Shown: positions 16,554 through 25,781 of the stretch, piece after piece
Layout of the letters: each line of letters starts with the position of its first letter
Position numbering within the stretch: the first letter of the stretch is position 1
Assembly (NCBI RefSeq): GCF_011764565.1
Contig: NZ_AP022871.1
Span: 310,001 to 374,000, forward strand
Direction: 5' to 3'
From: Phytohabitans suffuscus
GTDB taxonomy: Bacteria; Actinomycetota; Actinomycetes; Mycobacteriales; Micromonosporaceae
DNA length: 64,000 nucleotides
Program-made: the position numbers and the translations under genes
Notes under the pieces: model-generated
The model's input: the letters and a program-made list of their open reading frames with translations, nothing else
Told to the model about the DNA's origin: nothing
The model's database searches: none

Positions 16554-16765
16554 TCCGCCTCCGTTCGGGCAACCCGCCGCGCTGAGGCGGCGGGACACAT
16601 CACCGTCTTCTCCCACCAGCCCGATGGCTCGCGCCCGCACGGGGGTGCCGAGCACGGTCGCGTACGCCGCGGGCTCTTCGCTCGGAGCGATGCCGCTGCC
16701 GCTGCCGGCGCTTGCTCCGGGCGATGCCGGGTATCCACGCGAGCAACCCCAGAACGGGAAACGCC

Positions 16766-17542
16766 ATGACAGCCTTGAGCCGCAACGGCCTGCCCCCACG
16801 CCGTTTCGAACACTCCTGGACCGGACCAGCCGGCACCTGGGCCTACGACCGGTGGGGCGAGGCCGGCCGCCCGGTCGTCCTGCTGCACGGTCCCACCTTC
16901 GACCGGACAATGTGGTGGCCGGTCGCAGCCGAGCTGGCCGACCACGCCACCGTGGTAGCCGTCGACCTGCCCGGCCACGGCCACTCACCACCCCGCTCCA
17001 GCTACCAGCCCAGCGACCTGGTCGCCGACCTGGCCAACCTGATCCACGGCCTCAACCCACAACGCGCCCCGATCATCGTCGGGCACTCCATCTCCGCCCT
17101 CCTGGCCTGCCTGTTCGCCGCCACGATCAAGGTCCGGGCGACCGTGGCCGTCGCCCAGTCACTGGACATCCGACCAATCACCGGCCGGCTACTCTCCTGC
17201 GGCGACCTGTCTGGCCCACTCGGGCAGGCCAGCCCGGACACCGTCCCGGCCGCCTACCAGAGCCTCGTCACGCCGCACGCGGACGACACCATGCTCGCGG
17301 CCTACCTGGCCTGGACCACCAACCACCACCCGACCGAAGCACAGCGGGTCATCGACGGCGCGGTAAGGCAGGCACGCACCCCGCACCTGAGCATCCTCGG
17401 CGACCCGCCAGACCCCGGCTACCCACTGTGGCTACGCCGCCTGGCACCCGACGCCCGGTGCGTGGTCTACCCACAGACCGGCCTGTTCCCACACCTACAC
17501 CAGGTCACCCGCTTCGCCGACGACCTGCGCGCCCTGTTGTAG
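16766..17542 (+). CDS. Alpha/beta hydrolase
   Basis: This 258-residue protein starts at MTALSRNGLPPRRFEHSWTG. It shows the alpha/beta-hydrolase core: oxyanion strand VVLLHGPTFDRTMWW, VDLPGHGHSPP, nucleophile elbow IIVGHSISALLA, and a C-terminal histidine in FPHLHQVTRFADDLRALL. A catalytic aspartate is probably in LSILGDPPDPGYP. Substrate cannot be told from sequence. The gene ends eight bases before a strong hairpin and about 280 bp before the first I-E array. Confidence 0.85.
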   Translation: MTALSRNGLPPRRFEHSWTGPAGTWAYDRWGEAGRPVVLLHGPTFDRTMWWPVAAELADHATVVAVDLPGHGHSPPRSSYQPSDLVADLANLIHGLNPQRAPIIVGHSISALLACLFAATIKVRATVAVAQSLDIRPITGRLLSCGDLSGPLGQASPDTVPAAYQSLVTPHADDTMLAAYLAWTTNHHPTEAQRVIDGAVRQARTPHLSILGDPPDPGYPLWLRRLAPDARCVVYPQTGLFPHLHQVTRFADDLRALL

Positions 17543-17549
17543 AGGTCGT

Positions 17550-17611
17550 CCACCCCGCAAGGAGGCGACGGCCACCTGTCGTGGTGGCCGTCGCCCTCGG
17601 CTGCGGGGTGG
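17550..17611 (+). terminator. Strong nested hairpin downstream of the hydrolase gene
   Basis: An outer stem CCACCCCGCA/TGCGGGGTGG encloses a perfect 13-bp stem GGCGACGGCCACC/GGTGGCCGTCGCC with a six-base loop. It begins eight bases after the stop. There is no T-tract, as is common for actinobacterial terminators. It would insulate the following CRISPR leader from read-through. Confidence 0.75.
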
Positions 17612-17689
17612 TGGCAGGTGGGCTCGCGGACAATGCGCTGGTGGCGGCGCCGCTGCGGCTCACGAACGGATGAAGGAACTCCCAGGCGT

Positions 17690-17818
17690 CGGGATTCGCT
17701 ACGCTTCACCCAACCTTCGGACCACATCAACTCGCCTGGAGAGACACACCAAGTGATCTTGACGAACAAAGTGAAGAAAAACGAGGAAGTTGATCTCTAG
17801 ACCCGCAGGTCAGCAAGT
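17690..17818 (+). promoter_or_regulatory. Leader of type I-E array 1
   Basis: This AT-richer block lies directly before the first repeat. Blocks shared with the leaders of the arrays at 35724 and 45157 are TACGCTTC (possible -10 region), GATCTTGACGA, AAAGTGAA, and ACCCGCAGGTCAG next to the first repeat. Inside it, GTG at 17753 opens a 15-codon frame VILTNKVKKNEEVDL ending in TAG at 17800, with GGAGAG upstream. The leader should carry the array promoter and the signal for new spacer integration. Confidence 0.8.
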
Positions 17819-19311
17819 CTGCTCCCCGCGCACGCGGGGTGGTCCCACTCGGCCACGAAATCGATGTCGCCTCAAAGACTGCTCCCCGCGCACGCGGGGG
17901 TGGTCCGTAGTGCTGAACAATGCCCGGGTTGTTCGATCCCTGCTCCCCGCGCACGCGGGGGTGGTCCCGACAACGTCCTGTCCGGGAACCCGGCCCTGTC
18001 CTGCTCCCCGCGCACGCGGGGGTGGTCCCGATGGCGCCGGACGTAACTGCCGCAAGCCATTCTGCTCCCCGCGCACGCGGGGGTGGTCCACGCCGAGCAC
18101 CTTCTCGCCGGATCCCGTGCGCCTGCTCCCCGCGCACGCGGGGGTGGTCCGCTATCGCCGCCCGCCTGGCCAGCTGCGGTGCCCTGCTCCCCGCGCACGC
18201 GGGGGTGGTCCTGGTCGCTGCTGTCGCTGCCGAAGCTGTGACCCCTGCTCCCCGCGCACGCGGGGGTGGTCCCACCGGGGACCAGCGCTACGGCATCGCC
18301 CTCACCCTGCTCCCCGCGCACGCGGGGGTGGTCCCAGCCCGAAGAGCCGCTCAGGCCGAGGAAGCACCTGCTCCCCGCGCACGCGGGGTGGTCCGGAACG
18401 CGCCCTCGACAACTTCCGCCGCAGCATCTGCTCCCCGCGCACGCGGGGTGGTCCGTACCCGGTGATCGCCGGGCTCGGCGCCGCGATCTGCTCCCCGCGC
18501 ACGCGGGGTGGTCCCTCGGCGCGGACCGGAATGGACGACGCCGCAGGCTGCTCCCCGCGCACGCGGGGGTGGTCCCCCCTATCACCCACCACCCCGGCGA
18601 CCTCTGGCCTGCTCCCCGCGCACGCGGGGGTGGTCCCGCGGCGGTGAGCACGGTGACGACCGAGCCGACCTGCTCCCCGCGCACGCGGGGTGGTCCCGAC
18701 CCCGCCCCGGTGTGGACCGACCTCACCGCCTGCTCCCCGCGCACGCGGGGTGGTCCCTGGTCACCTGCGTGACGACCAGAAGGAGAAGCCTGCTCCCCGC
18801 GCACGCGGGGTGGTCCCCGCTGGTACGCCCACTGGGCCGCCTCGCGCCGCTGCTCCCCGCGCTCGCGGGGGTGGTCCCTTGGCCGCCACCATCCCGCAAA
18901 CGTCGTGGATCTGCTCCCCGCGCACGCGGGGGTGGTCCGGATTCACGTCTTCCTTCGGGGCGGCTCGACTTCTGCTCCCCGCGCACGCGGGGTGGTCCCG
19001 GTCGAGCGACCATCCGGGAAATGCAAAGTCTCTGCTCCCCGCGCACGCGGGGGTGGTCCCAGTCGCGCGATCATCAAACTAGCCAGCGCGGTCCGCTCCC
19101 CGCGTACACCGGGGTGATCCCGTGCCGGATACCAGGCTCTTCAATGTCGATGACGTGTATGCCTGCTCCCCGCGCATGCCGGGGGTGGTCCCCGATGCAG
19201 AAGAACGTCAAACTGCTGTGGACGCTGCTCCCCGCGGACGCGGGGTGGTCCTCAGCGGTCCAGTCAGCAAAGTTGACCTCGTCCTGCTGCGCGCGCACGC
19301 GGGGATGGTCC
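17819..19311 (+). CRISPR. Type I-E CRISPR array 1, 25 repeats
   Basis: The 28-nt repeat is CTGCTCCCCGCGCACGC, then G5, then TGGTCC. Repeats start at 17819, 17879, 17940 and so on with a 60-61 bp period; spacers are almost all 33 nt. Of the 21 regular repeats, 8 have four Gs instead of five, including the first. The last four (19093, 19163, 19225, 19284) are degenerate. The one at 19093 has TGATCC as in array 2, and the one at 19284 has GGGGATGGTCC as in array 4. The leader lies left, so transcription runs toward the cas genes. Confidence 0.97.
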
Positions 19312-19564
19312 CGCTTTTCGAGCAGTGTCCACAACAGACGGAGCGAGGCCGAGTTCCTTCGCGTGACGGCCGCGTGAATGAACTGAGGCTGCGCAGCGAG
19401 TTCGATGCCTCTCCCCCGACGTCTGGCTAGTGAAGCGTGGTCACGGGCGCGGCGAAGAAGCGCGTCGACGGCCGGGTGCCGTGAGGGCCGACCAGATGGT
19501 GGGTCAGATCGGTGGTTTGGTCGGGAGCGGATCTGTTCGGCGGGTTCGAGCGCGTCGTGGTTCC

Positions 19565-19957
19565 TTAATCTTGTTCCGGGCGCGTCGCCGGGGTGTGGCC
19601 GCTTCCGGGGGTGCGGCGCCCGAAGCGGCGACGCCTCGACGCCTTGCTCCAGCCTTTCGGCAGGGCGGGGTTGTTGGTGGTTCGCTCGGTGGGTCGGCGG
19701 ATCAGGGTTATGCCGTCGAAGTCGACCGGCTGCCAGTGGTGGTCGTGTATCTGGAAGCACAGTCGTTGTTCACCCGGCTGTTGGTGGACGAGCAGCGCCC
19801 GTCCCAGTCCGGCCATCTCGACGACCTTGTTCCAGAGGCGGTGCCGGATTCGGCTGTTGACGTGTCCGATGTAGACGCCGGCGGAGATTTCCAGCAGCCA
19901 CTGTGTCAGGTGGCCGCGTAGGCCCTCGGGGCAGGCGGTGAGGATGATGACGGTCAT
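19565..19957 (-). CDS. cas2: Cas2e (type I-E)
   Basis: This 130-residue protein starts MTVIILTACPEGLRGHLTQW and continues SAGVYIGHVNSRIRHRLWNKV, the signature of the Cas2 branch of type I-E (CasE-type CT1978 family). Cas2 dimers hold two Cas1 dimers in the spacer-integration complex. The ATG overlaps the cas1 stop by one base (TGATG). The C-terminus is a long basic tail (SKASRRRRFGRRTPGSG). It is the last gene of the minus-strand I-E operon, about 250 bp from the distal end of array 1; that gap holds nothing recognisable. Confidence 0.93.
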   Translation of the reverse strand: MTVIILTACPEGLRGHLTQWLLEISAGVYIGHVNSRIRHRLWNKVVEMAGLGRALLVHQQPGEQRLCFQIHDHHWQPVDFDGITLIRRPTERTTNNPALPKGWSKASRRRRFGRRTPGSGHTPATRPEQD

Positions 19958-20927
19958 CAGAAGTCCACCTCGCCGCCGCCGTAGTTGCGGCCGCTGGCGA
20001 GTTCTTCGCCGTCCTCGTCCCACAGGCGTACCGAGTCGTTTTCCGCGTCGTCATCGAGCCATTGCTCGTCGATCGGTCCGCTGGGTGTGGGGGTGAGCAG
20101 CAGGCTGCGGATGTCGCGTACGCACCGGTCGAGGAGGGCGCCGTCGTGGACGCGGTCGCGGACCGCGCGGCGGGTGTCCGGGCCGATGTCGGCGGATCCG
20201 CTGGCGGCGATGTCGAAGGCGACCGGGATGGTGATGTCGGCCTTGTAGAGGTCGGCTATGTCGTAGACGAAGGACCGGTCGTGTCCGGTGTGGACAAAGC
20301 CGAGGCCGGGTGAGGCGCCGACGGCGACGATGACGGCGTGCACGACGCCGTACAGGCAGGCGTGTGCTGCCGACAGTGCCTGGTTGACGGGGTCGCTGCC
20401 GCTGAAGTCGTCCGGGTTGTACTCGCGGTTGTTCCACGTGACGCCGGTGCGCTCAGCGTGCTCGCGGTAGCAGCGGCGGACTCGGGCTCCCTCTTTGCCG
20501 CGGAGTTGCTGCATGGTCAGGTTGGTGGTGTCCTCGCCGGGGAAGCGCATCCGGTACATCTCTCGCGCCACCCGCAGTCGCCGGTCGCGGTGGGAGACCG
20601 CGGTGGCTTGGGCGATCAGTAGCCGGCTGGACCGGGCCAGCGGGCGGCCATGGGCGTAGTAGCGCACGCCGCGTTCGCCGACCCAGACCGCGGTGGCGCC
20701 GTTGTCGGCCAGGAGCATCATCGCCTGTTGGGTGACGCTTGTGCCGGGGCCGAGCATGAGGACGCCGAGGGTGGCCGCGGGATGTGGACGACGCCCTTGT
20801 CGTCGGTGGCGGTTATCGCGTTGCTGTCGCGGTGGATGACGCAGCGTTCGAGGTAGATGAAGCTCAGCCGATCCTGGGCGCGGTTGAGGTCGGCCAGTTC
20901 CGCCGGTGGGACGCCGGGGATCTTCAC
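19957..20927 (-). CDS. cas1: Cas1e integrase (type I-E), apparent frameshift
   Basis: Translation from GTG at 20927 (overlapping the cas6e stop) gives VKIPGVPPAELADLNRAQDR and CVIHRDSNAITATDDKGVVHIP. One base is then missing near 20780, where CCC should be CCCC. The frame resumes as LGPGTSVTQQAMMLLADNGA and runs to the end, 323 residues when repaired. The Cas1 active-site region is intact: EDTTN, ACLYGVVHAVIVAVG, and GFVHTGHDRSFVYDIADLYK with the metal-binding His and Asp. Cas1 inserts new spacers at the leader end. A sequencing contraction is the likelier cause; if real, adaptation would be lost. Confidence 0.9.
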
Positions 20928-21601
20928 GCGGTGGCCTGGGCGGGGGCGAGGGTGAGCAGGCCGCAGCCGTACGCCTTGGCGTGTCCGATGCCGCTGACCA
21001 GCGTGCGGCGGAATGCTTGCGCGTCGGTGACCCGGAGGATGCCGTCGTACGTCGCCGTGGTGAGGGTGACGCTGCCCATGCCGCGCTTGAAGGATTGTGT
21101 CTGGCGCCGGTGCAGCCGCAGGTTCGGGCGGCCGTCCTGCTGGGTCGCCACGGCGAAGCCGTGCTTCTCCGCCCGGCTGGTCAGCCATCCGACCTGCTCC
21201 GGTTCGCGCAGGTAGCCGAAGCGCTGCGTCTCCTTGGCCTCGGCGGTCTTGCGCCCGCTGTGGGTCGGGTTGGCGGTGAGCCGGAACGCCCACTCCTGGC
21301 CCTGGCGCAGCGAGTCGAGCAACCCGTCGTAGTCCCGGGTCACCCAGGCTTGGTCGCTGGTGGGCCAGCCGACCTGTTCGATCAGGTGGGTGAGGTCGGG
21401 GCGTCCGGGGCTGACGATGTAGAGGTGGACGGTCGCGGTGGTCGGGGTGTCGAGGCGCCACAGGGTACGGGTGGCGGCGCGCTCGTAGTCGTCGGCGTCG
21501 GGAAAGGCCGCGCGGACCGCGGCGTGCATGGCGTGCGGTGAGGAGAGCAGTTTCCGCGCGTTCCGCCGGGCTGGGTTGATCTGGAATCGGGTCAGGAACA
21601 T
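20924..21601 (-). CDS. cas6e: Cas6e (CasE) pre-crRNA endoribonuclease
   Basis: This 225-residue protein from MFLTRFQINPARRNARKLL has the CasE layout: SPHAMHAAVRAAFP with the catalytic-site His, FRLTANPTHSGRKTAEAKET, and the glycine-rich C-terminal loop VSGIGHAKAYGCGLLTLAPA. It cuts the I-E repeat hairpin and stays bound as the Cascade head. The start is three bases after the cas5e stop and the end overlaps cas1. A longer upstream extension is antisense-like and rejected. Confidence 0.95.
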   Translation of the reverse strand: MFLTRFQINPARRNARKLLSSPHAMHAAVRAAFPDADDYERAATRTLWRLDTPTTATVHLYIVSPGRPDLTHLIEQVGWPTSDQAWVTRDYDGLLDSLRQGQEWAFRLTANPTHSGRKTAEAKETQRFGYLREPEQVGWLTSRAEKHGFAVATQQDGRPNLRLHRRQTQSFKRGMGSVTLTTATYDGILRVTDAQAFRRTLVSGIGHAKAYGCGLLTLAPAQATA

Positions 21602-21603
21602 GC

Positions 21604-22304
21604 TCAGCCTCCCAGCAGGCTCAAGGGGTCGTGCTCGGCGACACCGGCCCGCTCCGCGATGTCGTTGGTGACATCGACGTGCTGGCGCAGCACCGACCGC
21701 CAGGTGTGCTGGCGATGTGCGGGGTCGAAGCTGACCGGCTCGTCGGGCATGGTCTCCGTGACCGGCTCGCCCGGACGGGCGTCTCGGATGATCTCCAGCC
21801 GCACCCTGTGGGACGCCTTCCTGCGGTGCCATTCGGCGGCGAGCCACGGCCACTGCGTCAACGTGTCGTCGAGGGTTCCGTCGTGTACACCGAGGTTGAT
21901 CGGGCCGACCGGCGGGCATGAACGGCGCCCGAGGTAGAGGGGAACTGCGGCCGGTCCAGCGCCTGCGCCAGGCCGTGCAGCAGTTCCCGTTCGCCGCTGA
22001 CCGCGGCGAGAAAGACCGCGTCGGACAGGTAGAAGCGGTAGGTCAACGGTGCGCTGTGCCGGCCGTCGAGAGATCGGGCGGTCTGGAAGTCCCGGAGGAT
22101 CTGCCCGGGTTGGTCCAGCCGTACCCCGAACTCCAGGCCGAGCAGCTCGGTGAGCGGCTCGGTGCGCCGGACTCCCTTGGCGGCGGCGAGCAGGCCGATC
22201 ACCCCGCTCTTGGTGGGTGCGACCTCGGTGCCGCGCCGGGCGAAGCGGCTGGACGAGCCCCACGACTGGAGTGGGCCGGCCAGCCTCAGCAGCAACACGC
22301 TCAT
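21604..22304 (-). CDS. cas5e: Cas5e (CasD) Cascade subunit, apparent frameshift
   Basis: From ATG at 22304: LLLRLAGPLQSWGSSSRFAR, TEVAPTKSGVIGLLAAAKGV and YRFYLSDAVFLAAVSG, a classic Cas5e N-terminus. Near 21934 the run CCCC should be CCCCC. With the base restored the sequence continues PLYLGRRSCPPVGPINLGV, WLAAEWHRRKASHRVRL and DPAHRQHTWRSVLRQHVDVT, for 233 residues. Cas5e caps the 5' handle of the crRNA. As given, the C-terminal half lies in the same frame as cas7e, which produces a spurious long cas7-cas5 ORF. Confidence 0.9.
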
Positions 22305-23424
22305 GCCGGCTGTCCGAGTGCCACGCTGGTCTGCTCCCCACCCCGGTGACCAGTTCGTTGAAGCTGACCGACTTACCGAGGTCGGCGAGCACCGCGGTCT
22401 TCTCCCCGACCTGGGTGACCCAGCTGCCGACCGGGCGCTCGCCGTAGGCGTTCTCGACGGCCGCGGTGTGCTTGGCCAGCGCGGCCGCGGCCAGTTCGAG
22501 CCGCCCGGCGGCGTGTGTCTCGGTGATGGGCGTCTCGAAGGCGCCGACCAGGTTGATCGGCTGGCTGTCGCGCAGGCGTACCAGCACGGCGTCGGGCAGC
22601 GTCCGGTGGGCGAACGTGTTCTGCTTGCCGGTCGGCATGCTGCGGGCGAACGCGGTCAGGAACGCTTCGACGGCGGCTCGGGTCGCGGCGGCGTCGCCGA
22701 GGGTGCGGTGCAGGGCGTCGACGTCGACCGTCGCGTACCGGTACAGCGTGGACGAGTTAAACTCGATCGTGCCGATCATGCCGGCGCCCGTTTCGGCGGC
22801 GTCGGCCTTGCGGTCGTCGACCGCGGTGAAGTAGTCGAACTCGTTGTCGACGGCGTGGACGCTGATCGCGTGGGAGACCTGGCATGCGGCGTCGACGTTG
22901 ATGTCCGTCATGTCGGCGACCATCCGGCCGAACATCGCGATGTCGACCGAGTGCTCGGTGTCGACCAGGTTCTTGAAGCGGGCCTTGTCGAGGGCGGCGC
23001 CGGCGCGGGATGCCTCCAACGCGGCGGCGGCGAGGTTGTCCAGCTGCCGGTGGCTCAGGAACAGCAGGTACCCGGACTCGACGTCCTTGACCTCGCCCTT
23101 CTTCTTGTCGGCCTTGGCGAGGCCGCCGGCCACGAAGGTCTCGGCCGCCAGGGCCGACGCGGCCTCCTCGGAGAGGCTGGGGTCGAGGGCCCTTATCCGG
23201 GTAGCGAGCGACTCGCCCACCCGCTTGGTCCGCTCACCGAGCTGGGAGCTGTCGAGCAGGTCCGTGAAGGCCAGCCGGATGGCCCTTTTCCACGCCTGGC
23301 TGGATACCCGCGCGCGCCGTACGCCGCCGTAGATGGCCGTCTTCGGCGAGCCGGTGTCGTCGCGGTTGAGGTTGCTCGGCGGTACGGTCTGCAGCGCGTA
23401 GATGTCGATGATCGTGCGGCTCAT
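22301..23424 (-). CDS. cas7e: Cas7e (CasC) Cascade backbone, frameshift at the last codons
   Basis: This Cas7e begins MSRTIIDIYALQTVPPSNLN, continues PKTAIYGGVRRARVSSQAWK, and includes GMIGTIEFNSSTLYRYATVD and PINLVGAFETPI, all characteristic. After FNELVTGVG the run GGGG should be GGGGG (near 22336). Restoring it gives EQTSVALGQPA and a TGA overlapping the cas5e ATG (22301-22304), the normal coupling. The repaired length is 374 residues. Six copies form the crRNA-binding backbone. Without repair the ORF runs on into cas5e sequence. Confidence 0.93.
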
Positions 23425-24092
23425 GACGGGTCCTCCTCGGGGACGTCGGGGGTGGGGGCGTCAACGTCGGTGCTGGGTCGGCTGCGGAAGAACTCCCGGC
23501 CCCAGATGGCCTGGACCTGAGGGCGGCCGGTGGGCCCGCGAAGGGTCTTCAGGTCGTCGGCGAGCAGGCCGTAGTCGAGTGGGATCTGGTGCTCGCGCAG
23601 CATCGTGATGAGGCTGCGCAGGTGGTAGATGCTCTCGATGTACGTGCTGGCGGTGCCGAGTGCGGCGAACCGGCGCCGGACGCCGTCCGGCCCGCCCGAC
23701 CTGCGGACCAGCTCGGCCAGGGCCTGCCCCAGCCCGCGTCCGTCGGCGTGCATCCGCTCCCGGCGTGACTGTTGGTGCAGCGCGTACAGGGTCACCGCGT
23801 CGTGCACGGCCTGCTCGGCGTCTGTCGCCTCGTAGTCGGCCGGCTGGTAGCCCAGCAGGTCCTCCGGCACCCGCAGGTATCGCTCCAATGTGTAGTCGAA
23901 GCCCGGGGTTCGACCGATACCGCGCCGCAGCCGGGCCAGCGCGCTGACGGCCTCGGGTTGCGGCACGGTGCTCAACGCCCTCGCTTGCAGGACACCGACC
24001 GTCCGGGCGACATGGTCGCCGAGCTCCTTGCGCCGCCGGGAGCGCGGCTTCCGTGCCGCGTCGGCCGGCTGGTCGACTTCGACCGTGGTCAT
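23421..24092 (-). CDS. cse2: Cse2 (CasB) Cascade small subunit
   Basis: This 223-residue protein starts MTTVEVDQPADAARKPRSRR. Conserved stretches ALARLRRGIGRTPGF, VTLYALHQQS and FAALGTASTYIESIYHLRSL followed by LITMLREHQIPLDYGLLADD fit the Cse2 helical bundle that lines the Cascade belly and stabilises the displaced DNA strand. The start overlaps the cse1 stop and the end overlaps the cas7e start, so all three are coupled. It is somewhat longer than E. coli Cse2 because of basic N-terminal and acidic C-terminal tails. Confidence 0.94.
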   Translation of the reverse strand: MTTVEVDQPADAARKPRSRRRKELGDHVARTVGVLQARALSTVPQPEAVSALARLRRGIGRTPGFDYTLERYLRVPEDLLGYQPADYEATDAEQAVHDAVTLYALHQQSRRERMHADGRGLGQALAELVRRSGGPDGVRRRFAALGTASTYIESIYHLRSLITMLREHQIPLDYGLLADDLKTLRGPTGRPQVQAIWGREFFRSRPSTDVDAPTPDVPEEDPS

Positions 24093-25750
24093 GCTGCTTC
24101 CTCCTGCCTGTGGTTCGGGGCGCCGGCCGCCATCGGCAGCGCCTTGGCCAGGCCGGCGCGAAACCACGCGTCCGCCTGCGAACTGGAGTAGTGCACTTCT
24201 CGGCCGGCGCGGTCGGTGCCGGTCCGGCCGGCCCAGGCGGTCGGGCCGGCCCCGGCGACCAGGTCGCGGCCGAGCCGGCCGATGGCCCGGAGGACCAGCC
24301 GCTGCCAGGCCGCGCGCTCGGCTGGCGGGTCGCTGTCCGGGCCGAGGTGAGCCAGCCAGTCGCGGAAGAAGCGGTCCAGCAGGGCGTACCCGCGTTCGGC
24401 CGCCCGTTCGCCGTCGCCGCTTTCGATGTCCCTGCTACCGGCGGCACGGGCCAGGTTTTCGGCGAGGCGGCGCAGCACCTTCACCGCCGCCTCGGCGTCG
24501 CCGGCCGCGTCGACGGCCGTCGCGCGCAGGGCGGAGTCTTCGACCAGCAGCAGTACGTTCATGGTGAGCGCGTCGCTGAACACCTCGTCGATGACCGACT
24601 GCTTCGAGCCGTACGTGATGCTGACGGCGTGCGGACGGGCCTGGAAGTCGGACCCGACCACGCCGGTGACGGTCAGCCGGGCCAGCCACTGCACCACCAT
24701 CGGCGACAACCGCTGCGGCGGCTCGGCGCCTGCCTGCGGCGGCGACGGCAGCAGGGTCTGCAACCCTCGCCACAGCGCCCGGCTGTGGTCGTGCGGCCGG
24801 GGCAGGTAGATCGGGGTTCGCTTCGTCTCCTTCTCGCGTGGTCCGCTGCGGCCCCAGACGCTCATCGGCTCCAGCAGGTGCCGGTCCTGCCAGTCGAACC
24901 GGTCACCGTTGGAGATCATCGCGCCGGTGACCGCGGTGGTGTCGCCGAAGAGCCGGATCCGCCGGGACTGCCAGGTGTAGAGGCTGAGCGGGCCGTACGG
25001 ACCCCGGGTGGAATCGGGCTCCTCGGCGGCGGTCTGCGGCTCACGCTCCCACACCGGCAGGTCCCGCTCGTCGGCCACCCGCCAGCCGGGCGCGATCGGC
25101 ACGAGGTTGAGCAGCAGGGTCTCCAGCAGGGTCGTGCCTTCCAGGTAGACGCCGCCCAGCCAGCCAAGTGAGCTGGCGCCGATCGGGTAGCCCTTGCCGT
25201 TCCTGGCCGAGGGATCTCCGACCGCGCCGGTCTTGATGCCGGAGGTGTCGTACGCCTGGCAGTGCACCAACCAGCGGGCCGCCTCGGCCGGCGTGATCGA
25301 GTCCATTCCCGGCCCGGCGCGCGACGTCAGGAAGGGCATGTTGTTCGGCACGTCGGCGATGAGGCGTTCCAGTCTGTACGTGTTTTCTTTCGCCGCCCGC
25401 AGGTCGGCGACCTGGTAGAAGGGGTGCTTGGGGTGCAGCAGGTCGAACCGGTCGCGGAAGGCGCCGAGGTAGTCGGCGATGTCCGCGGTCGGCAGCCGGC
25501 GATCGCGCCACAGCGCCTGCCACGCGGTCTCGCCGTGGGGACCGCCGGTGGCGCGGTGCAGGATCGCCAGTGCCAGCCGCAGGATCGAGAAGGTTTGCGT
25601 GGGCAGCTCACAGGCGATCATGCGTACGTCGCCGGCCTGCTCGAAGAGGCCGAGCAGCGACACGTCCCGGCGTCGCCCCGTGGCGTCCAGCACCGGGATC
25701 CACGCCTCCTCCACAAGTGAGAATCCGGCTGGGTGTGGTGAGCCGGTCAC
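24089..25750 (-). CDS. cse1: Cse1 (CasA, Cas8e) Cascade large subunit
   Basis: This 553-residue protein has the Cse1 start FSLVEEAWIPVLDATGRRRD and VSLLGLFEQAGDVRMIACEL. It continues PTQTFSILRLALAILHRAT, then HPKHPFYQVADLRA and the mid-region GPYGPLSLYTWQSRRIRLFG. Cse1 recognises the PAM and recruits Cas3. The C-terminal four-helix region (LARAAGSRDIESGDGERAAE) is present. It lies 31 bp after cas3 and overlaps cse2 by four bases. No lesion is seen. Confidence 0.95.
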   Translation of the reverse strand: MTGSPHPAGFSLVEEAWIPVLDATGRRRDVSLLGLFEQAGDVRMIACELPTQTFSILRLALAILHRATGGPHGETAWQALWRDRRLPTADIADYLGAFRDRFDLLHPKHPFYQVADLRAAKENTYRLERLIADVPNNMPFLTSRAGPGMDSITPAEAARWLVHCQAYDTSGIKTGAVGDPSARNGKGYPIGASSLGWLGGVYLEGTTLLETLLLNLVPIAPGWRVADERDLPVWEREPQTAAEEPDSTRGPYGPLSLYTWQSRRIRLFGDTTAVTGAMISNGDRFDWQDRHLLEPMSVWGRSGPREKETKRTPIYLPRPHDHSRALWRGLQTLLPSPPQAGAEPPQRLSPMVVQWLARLTVTGVVGSDFQARPHAVSITYGSKQSVIDEVFSDALTMNVLLLVEDSALRATAVDAAGDAEAAVKVLRRLAENLARAAGSRDIESGDGERAAERGYALLDRFFRDWLAHLGPDSDPPAERAAWQRLVLRAIGRLGRDLVAGAGPTAWAGRTGTDRAGREVHYSSSQADAWFRAGLAKALPMAAGAPNHRQEEAA

Positions 25751-25781
25751 GGCGTCACCTCCTTTGTGGATCGAAGTGGAA

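Noticed and set aside
17790-19082. Repetitive SPRTRGWS/APRARGGGP proteins in the I-E arrays
   Set aside because: They are translated CRISPR repeats of the four I-E arrays, open only because repeats lack stops in some frames.
21604-23424. A single 606-residue Cas7-Cas5 fusion protein
   Set aside because: The frame follows Cas7e, then a nonsense stretch, then the Cas5e C-terminus; two separate one-base losses explain it better than a fusion.
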